From positions 1 through 8,548 of the forward strand of contig JANXNO010000358.1 in the NCBI GenBank assembly GCA_025354075.1: a stretch of 8,548 bases of DNA. Direction: 5' to 3'. Source of the stretch: Burkholderiales bacterium (GTDB taxonomy: Bacteria > Pseudomonadota > Gammaproteobacteria > Burkholderiales > Casimicrobiaceae). A program made the translations under genes and the position numbers. The notes below the pieces were generated by a model that was given only the letters and a program-made list of their open reading frames with translations, did not search any database and had not been told where the DNA came from. Below are positions 6,540 through 8,548 of the stretch, piece after piece (the stretch's first letter is position 1; each line of letters begins with the position of its first letter).

Positions 6540-6754
6540 CAACAGCTCTTGTCTACAACCGCATCGGAGCGGGGCATACATGATTTTTTGTGAGAATGTC
6601 GACCAATTGCCATTTAGCAGACCCTGCCCAATTGCGTTGGTGCTTTCAGCCAGAAGCTGTTAGCGCATCACACGATAGCTGCGTAGTGGTGCCTCGCGTC
6701 CTACACCGCTTTCGGCGTGCACCTATGTCGCCTGTGGGTTCGCAGCAATAAATT

Positions 6755-6782
6755 GAACGCCTAAGAACGCGGGATCGCGTTC
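6755..6782. promoter_or_regulatory. GAACGC repeat cluster / hairpin upstream of csbD
   Basis: GAACGC occurs at 6755-6760 and again exactly 10 bp later at 6765-6770, and in reverse orientation (GCGTTC) at 6777-6782. The last two form GAACGCG-GGAT-CGCGTTC, a 7-bp stem with a 4-nt loop (6765-6782), 30 nt before the csbD start. It could be an operator for the stress gene or a hairpin in its leader RNA. Confidence 0.4.
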
Positions 6783-6811
6783 GCCGACTCATCATTTTCA
6801 GGAGCATGACT

Positions 6812-7009
6812 ATGAACAAGGATCAAGTAAAAGGCCGTCTCGATCAGGCGAAGGGAAAAGTGAAGGAGATCACCGGTAAAGTCGTTAACAGTGATCGCAT
6901 TGAAGCTGAAGGCAAGGCCGATCAGATGAGCGGCAAGGTGCAGGCCGGTTACGGCGACGCCAAGCAGGCGGTTAAAGACAAGGCCCAAAAAATCATCAGC
7001 AAAATTTAG
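6812..7009 (+). CDS. CsbD family general stress protein
   Basis: 65 aa, small, hydrophilic, Lys/Asp/Gln-rich; the CsbD family (includes E. coli YjbJ) is abundant under general, osmotic or stationary-phase stress, but its molecular function is not established. Seen: MNKDQVKGRLDQAKGKVKEI at the start and a second KxxGxVQ-type repeat (GKADQMSGKVQAGYGDAKQA, 38-57), as in the family. An in-frame ATG at 6806 lies only one base after the AGGAG, whereas ATG 6812 is seven bases after it and gives the usual family length, so 6812 is chosen. The gene lies 8 nt before the proline-rich gene and is preceded by the GAACGC repeats. Confidence 0.93.
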   Translation: MNKDQVKGRLDQAKGKVKEITGKVVNSDRIEAEGKADQMSGKVQAGYGDAKQAVKDKAQKIISKI

Positions 7010-7017
7010 GGGCGGCC

Positions 7018-7224
7018 ATGATCGATACCAATGGCCCAGGCGGCGCGACGATTGACCTGCCGAATCCGGTAGAAATTCCACCGACTTCAGACCCGATCGG
7101 CATTCCCGTTCCGCACGATGTGCCGCAGCCCGATTCGCTGCCACCTAGAGAGTCGGGCTTCCCCTTTAATGATCCGGGACCAGATGGCGGTGCCGGTCAC
7201 AGTGGCGACCCGCTGATGCCCTGA
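7018..7224 (+). CDS. Small proline-rich acidic protein, csbD operon
   Basis: 68 aa, not recognised as a named family. 17 of 68 residues are proline, with ten Asp/Glu and a single Arg and no Lys, so very acidic and probably disordered; PxP and PP motifs occur throughout (for example EIPPTSDPIGIPVPHDVPQP, 19-38) and the C-terminus is Gly/Asp-rich (NDPGPDGGAGHSGDP). There is no signal peptide or membrane segment. The start is supported by AGGGG five bases before the ATG and by the 8-nt gap after csbD, implying co-transcription and perhaps coupling. It may be a partner of the strongly positive/helical CsbD protein, but that is inference. Confidence 0.7.
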   Translation: MIDTNGPGGATIDLPNPVEIPPTSDPIGIPVPHDVPQPDSLPPRESGFPFNDPGPDGGAGHSGDPLMP

Positions 7225-7249
7225 CTGTCGTTTATCGCCGCGCTGCGGT

Positions 7250-7280
7250 GTCGGGCACATCCCCAGGGATGTGTGCCGAC
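7250..7280. terminator. Strong hairpin between convergent genes
   Basis: GTCGG (7250-7254) pairs with CCGAC (7276-7280), and after a small internal loop CACATCC (7256-7262) pairs with GGATGTG (7267-7273), giving about 12 base pairs with a CCAG loop. It lies between the plus-strand stop at 7224 and the minus-strand stop at 7286, the expected place for a shared terminator. Neither side has a T-run, so efficiency cannot be judged. Confidence 0.55.
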
Positions 7281-7285
7281 GCGTG

Positions 7286-7870
7286 CTATTTCTGGCCGAT
7301 CCCTACGCGGAACGCCTCCAGCTTTTTCTCGTAATCCACGCCGTCACCGTATTCAAGAAACTCAAGATAGCGCTTCGGCGTACCGAGGATTGTGTGCGCG
7401 TGCTTGATCGGGCAAAAATATTGCTCGGTTCTTGACACAATTTCGCAAATGTAGGCGGTCAGTCCAGCGCCATACGCACAGTAGGTGCCGTGAAATTTCT
7501 CGATCCAGTTCAGGTATTCGAGATGCTGTCGATCAAGCACGATGTAGTCGCGACGAAGCCCCTTGACCACCCCGTAAATCGGGAAGCAGGTGGCTTGATA
7601 AAAGCTGACAAAAAAATCCCGCAGGAGCAGCGGAAAGATCATGCTGTAAATGATCGGCCCAGTGATCAGGTTTTGCGGACGATTGGTGACCAGCCAGCGA
7701 AAAAAGTTGTTTTTTAGTTTGCGGTGCGTTTGCTTCACGGCAGACTCAAACTCGATGCGCCGCCCCTTGATTTCGAAAAACATTTTGGTCTCCTGCTCAC
7801 GCAGCGCCATGCGCATTTCGTCTTCAAGCGCGGAGATCTGGTTTAGCAAACCGCGAATACGATCATTCAT
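7286..7870 (-). CDS. Conserved-looking hypothetical protein with Cys/His motif
   Basis: 194 aa; function unknown. ATG 7870 has GGGAG four bases upstream. Residues 1-50 are charged and helical, probably coiled coil; 68-100 is a hydrophobic segment broken by Arg84 and Asp85 (LITGPIIYSMIFPLLL... FFVSFYQATCFPIYGVV), possibly a membrane hairpin or amphipathic anchor. The C-terminal half holds Cys131, Cys142, Cys153 and the motif FCPIKHAH (152-159), then RYLEFLEYGDG (167-177). The CPIKHA...YGD pattern feels familiar from uncharacterised proteobacterial proteins, but I cannot name a family. Cys and His could bind metal or heme. It is downstream of ecsC-like on the same strand (113-nt gap). Its base composition is visibly more A+T-rich than its neighbours. 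Confidence 0.85.
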   Translation of the reverse strand: MNDRIRGLLNQISALEDEMRMALREQETKMFFEIKGRRIEFESAVKQTHRKLKNNFFRWLVTNRPQNLITGPIIYSMIFPLLLRDFFVSFYQATCFPIYGVVKGLRRDYIVLDRQHLEYLNWIEKFHGTYCAYGAGLTAYICEIVSRTEQYFCPIKHAHTILGTPKRYLEFLEYGDGVDYEKKLEAFRVGIGQK

Positions 7871-7881
7871 TGAGCTCCCGT

Positions 7882-7896
7882 CCGGTCACCCGGTCA
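7882..7896. repeat. Short direct repeat before the 194-aa gene
   Basis: CCGGTCA occurs twice with an 8-nt period (7882-7888 and 7890-7896), in the 113-nt gap between the EcsC-family gene and the hypothetical gene, close to the ribosome-binding site of the latter. It may be chance. Confidence 0.3.
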
Positions 7897-7983
7897 TTGG
7901 TTGGTCGTGAAAACGCCCCGTCGGCACTGATTGTGCACGGAAGCGCAAACAGCAGCAGTCCGCTGAGCCCCGTTGACGAGCCG

Positions 7984-8548
7984 TTACAGCTCGCCGTACA
8001 GCCGCCTGATTTCGTCGGCACCGTGCAGACGCTCCAGCCTGCGCACAGTGAAATGGCCGCGCGCCATGTCCTGAAAATGGGCGATGAACAAGGTGTTGAT
8101 CACCGCACCTCCGATGGCGCCGACTACCGGCACCGCCTGCGCTGCGGCCTTCTCCGAGACCACAATGGAGAACCGCGCTGCAACCTGCGTGATCAGCCGA
8201 ACCAGCGCCGGCGCGCCATGCTGCGACACGCCCTGCGCGGCGAAATGCGCTGCAGCCTCCGACACGGCCTTCGCCATCGCTGCCCGCGCCGCAAAATAAC
8301 CAAGCTCCGAGCCATCATCCAGCTTTGAGCTGCCGCCGAGCGCCAGCACCTGCACGCATTCCAGCTTGACCTCAGGTCGCGTGAGATCCTCGCCTTCGCT
8401 TCGTGCAATGTCGGCGATAGAGCGCAACATGATGGTGGTCGACACCGGCAGCTCAACCGAGAGAGCCGCCAGACCAAACGCGCCGCCTGCCGCGCCCGAG
8501 GCCCCTACGGCGAGCTTGTGCCACCAGTCCGACGGCGATTTTGCTGCG
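7984..8548 (-). CDS. EcsC family protein, 5' end outside window
   Basis: Partial: 187 codons plus TAA at 7984; the frame is open at the right edge, so the true start is upstream. The GTG at 8445 is internal, since the conserved sequence continues before it (WWHKLAVGASGAAGGAFGLA). The family is named after B. subtilis EcsC, the third protein of the Ecs ABC-transporter locus; its function is not established. Seen: ELPVSTTIMLRSIADIARSE, ECVQVLALGG, AKAVSEAAAHFAAQG, VVSEKAAAQAVPVVGAIGGA, NTLFIAHFQDMARGHFTVRR, all typical of the family. The Gly/Ala-rich segments suggest membrane association. No Ecs transporter genes are in the window, so a role in that complex is not supported here. Confidence 0.92.
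   Translation of the reverse strand, partial: AAKSPSDWWHKLAVGASGAAGGAFGLAALSVELPVSTTIMLRSIADIARSEGEDLTRPEVKLECVQVLALGGSSKLDDGSELGYFAARAAMAKAVSEAAAHFAAQGVSQHGAPALVRLITQVAARFSIVVSEKAAAQAVPVVGAIGGAVINTLFIAHFQDMARGHFTVRRLERLHGADEIRRLYGEL

Larger units (their letters stand above)
6349..6811. other. 463-nt divergent gap between tspO and csbD
   Basis: No convincing gene. Three overlapping plus-strand frames cross the gap from inside tspO (to 6478, 6593 and 6663); they look like shadows, Arg/Ser-rich with no clear ribosome site. It must contain the tspO and csbD promoters, but I see no clear consensus pair. Structures present: a small hairpin GCTGTGGGACAGC (6460-6472), a 12-bp palindrome with a following T-run (6508-6539), a direct repeat CCAATTGC (6603-6610, 6628-6635), and an inverted/direct repeat cluster of GAACGC (6755-6782). 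The stretch around 6540-6660 is more A+T-rich than its surroundings. Confidence 0.5.

Noticed and set aside
6640..6700. GTTAGCGCATCAC near 6659 looked briefly like an integron attC end
   Set aside because: It does not fit the attC core consensus, has no matching complementary arm at the required spacing, and no integrase or cassette genes are present.
6349..6811. Possible tRNA in the tspO/csbD gap (GGTTCGC at 6738)
   Set aside because: No acceptor stem, anticodon arm or CCA-compatible structure could be formed around it.
6761..7144. A 127-codon minus-strand frame over csbD and the proline-rich gene
   Set aside because: Antisense to a clear CsbD protein; hydrophobic composition arises from the reverse complement of Lys/Glu codons.

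Overview
The window is G+C-rich (about 60% by eye). Its gene set, a Hanks-type kinase with an OmpA lipoprotein, a class I-like PPK2, a COG3235 CbiM-like permease, TspO, CsbD and EcsC, fits a betaproteobacterium, probably of the Burkholderiales. That assignment is inference from protein families. No rRNA, tRNA, CRISPR array, transposase, integrase or phage gene was seen, so this looks like chromosomal housekeeping and envelope/stress territory rather than an island.

Layout. Minus strand, 1-4411: a PPK2-family polyphosphate kinase (3176-4411) is followed, after a 283-nt gap, by a membrane-anchored Ser/Thr protein kinase (1120-2892, GTG start). The kinase overlaps by an ATGA junction an outer-membrane lipoprotein with an OmpA-like C-terminal domain, which runs off the left edge. 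Plus strand, 4546-5220: a seven-helix CbiM/COG3235-like membrane protein, divergent from ppk2; the 134-nt region between them carries short perfect palindromes. Minus strand, 5285-6348: tspO and a downstream 152-aa protein of unknown function. After 463 nt without a convincing gene come two small plus-strand genes (6812-7224): a CsbD-family stress protein and, 8 nt later, a very proline-rich acidic 68-aa protein. Minus strand, 7286 to the right edge: a 194-aa uncharacterised protein with a Cys/His motif, preceded by an EcsC-family gene whose 5' end lies outside the window.

How the genes may work together. The kinase and lipoprotein are the clearest functional unit. The kinase has a cytoplasmic catalytic domain, one membrane helix and a periplasmic tail. 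The lipoprotein is predicted to sit in the outer membrane and grip peptidoglycan. Translational coupling suggests a trans-envelope signalling or envelope-monitoring pair. PPK2 (polyphosphate/nucleotide balance), CsbD (general stress) and TspO (tetrapyrrole/stress-linked membrane protein) give the region a stress-physiology flavour, but nothing in the sequence proves they are co-regulated.

Several starts were moved from the longest open frame to a start with a better ribosome-binding site: ppk2 to 4411, the CbiM-like gene to 4546, csbD to 6812, and the protein downstream of tspO to 5743. The least explained items are the kinase/lipoprotein pair, the CsbD-linked proline-rich peptide, the 194-aa Cys/His protein, and the structured 463-nt gap.
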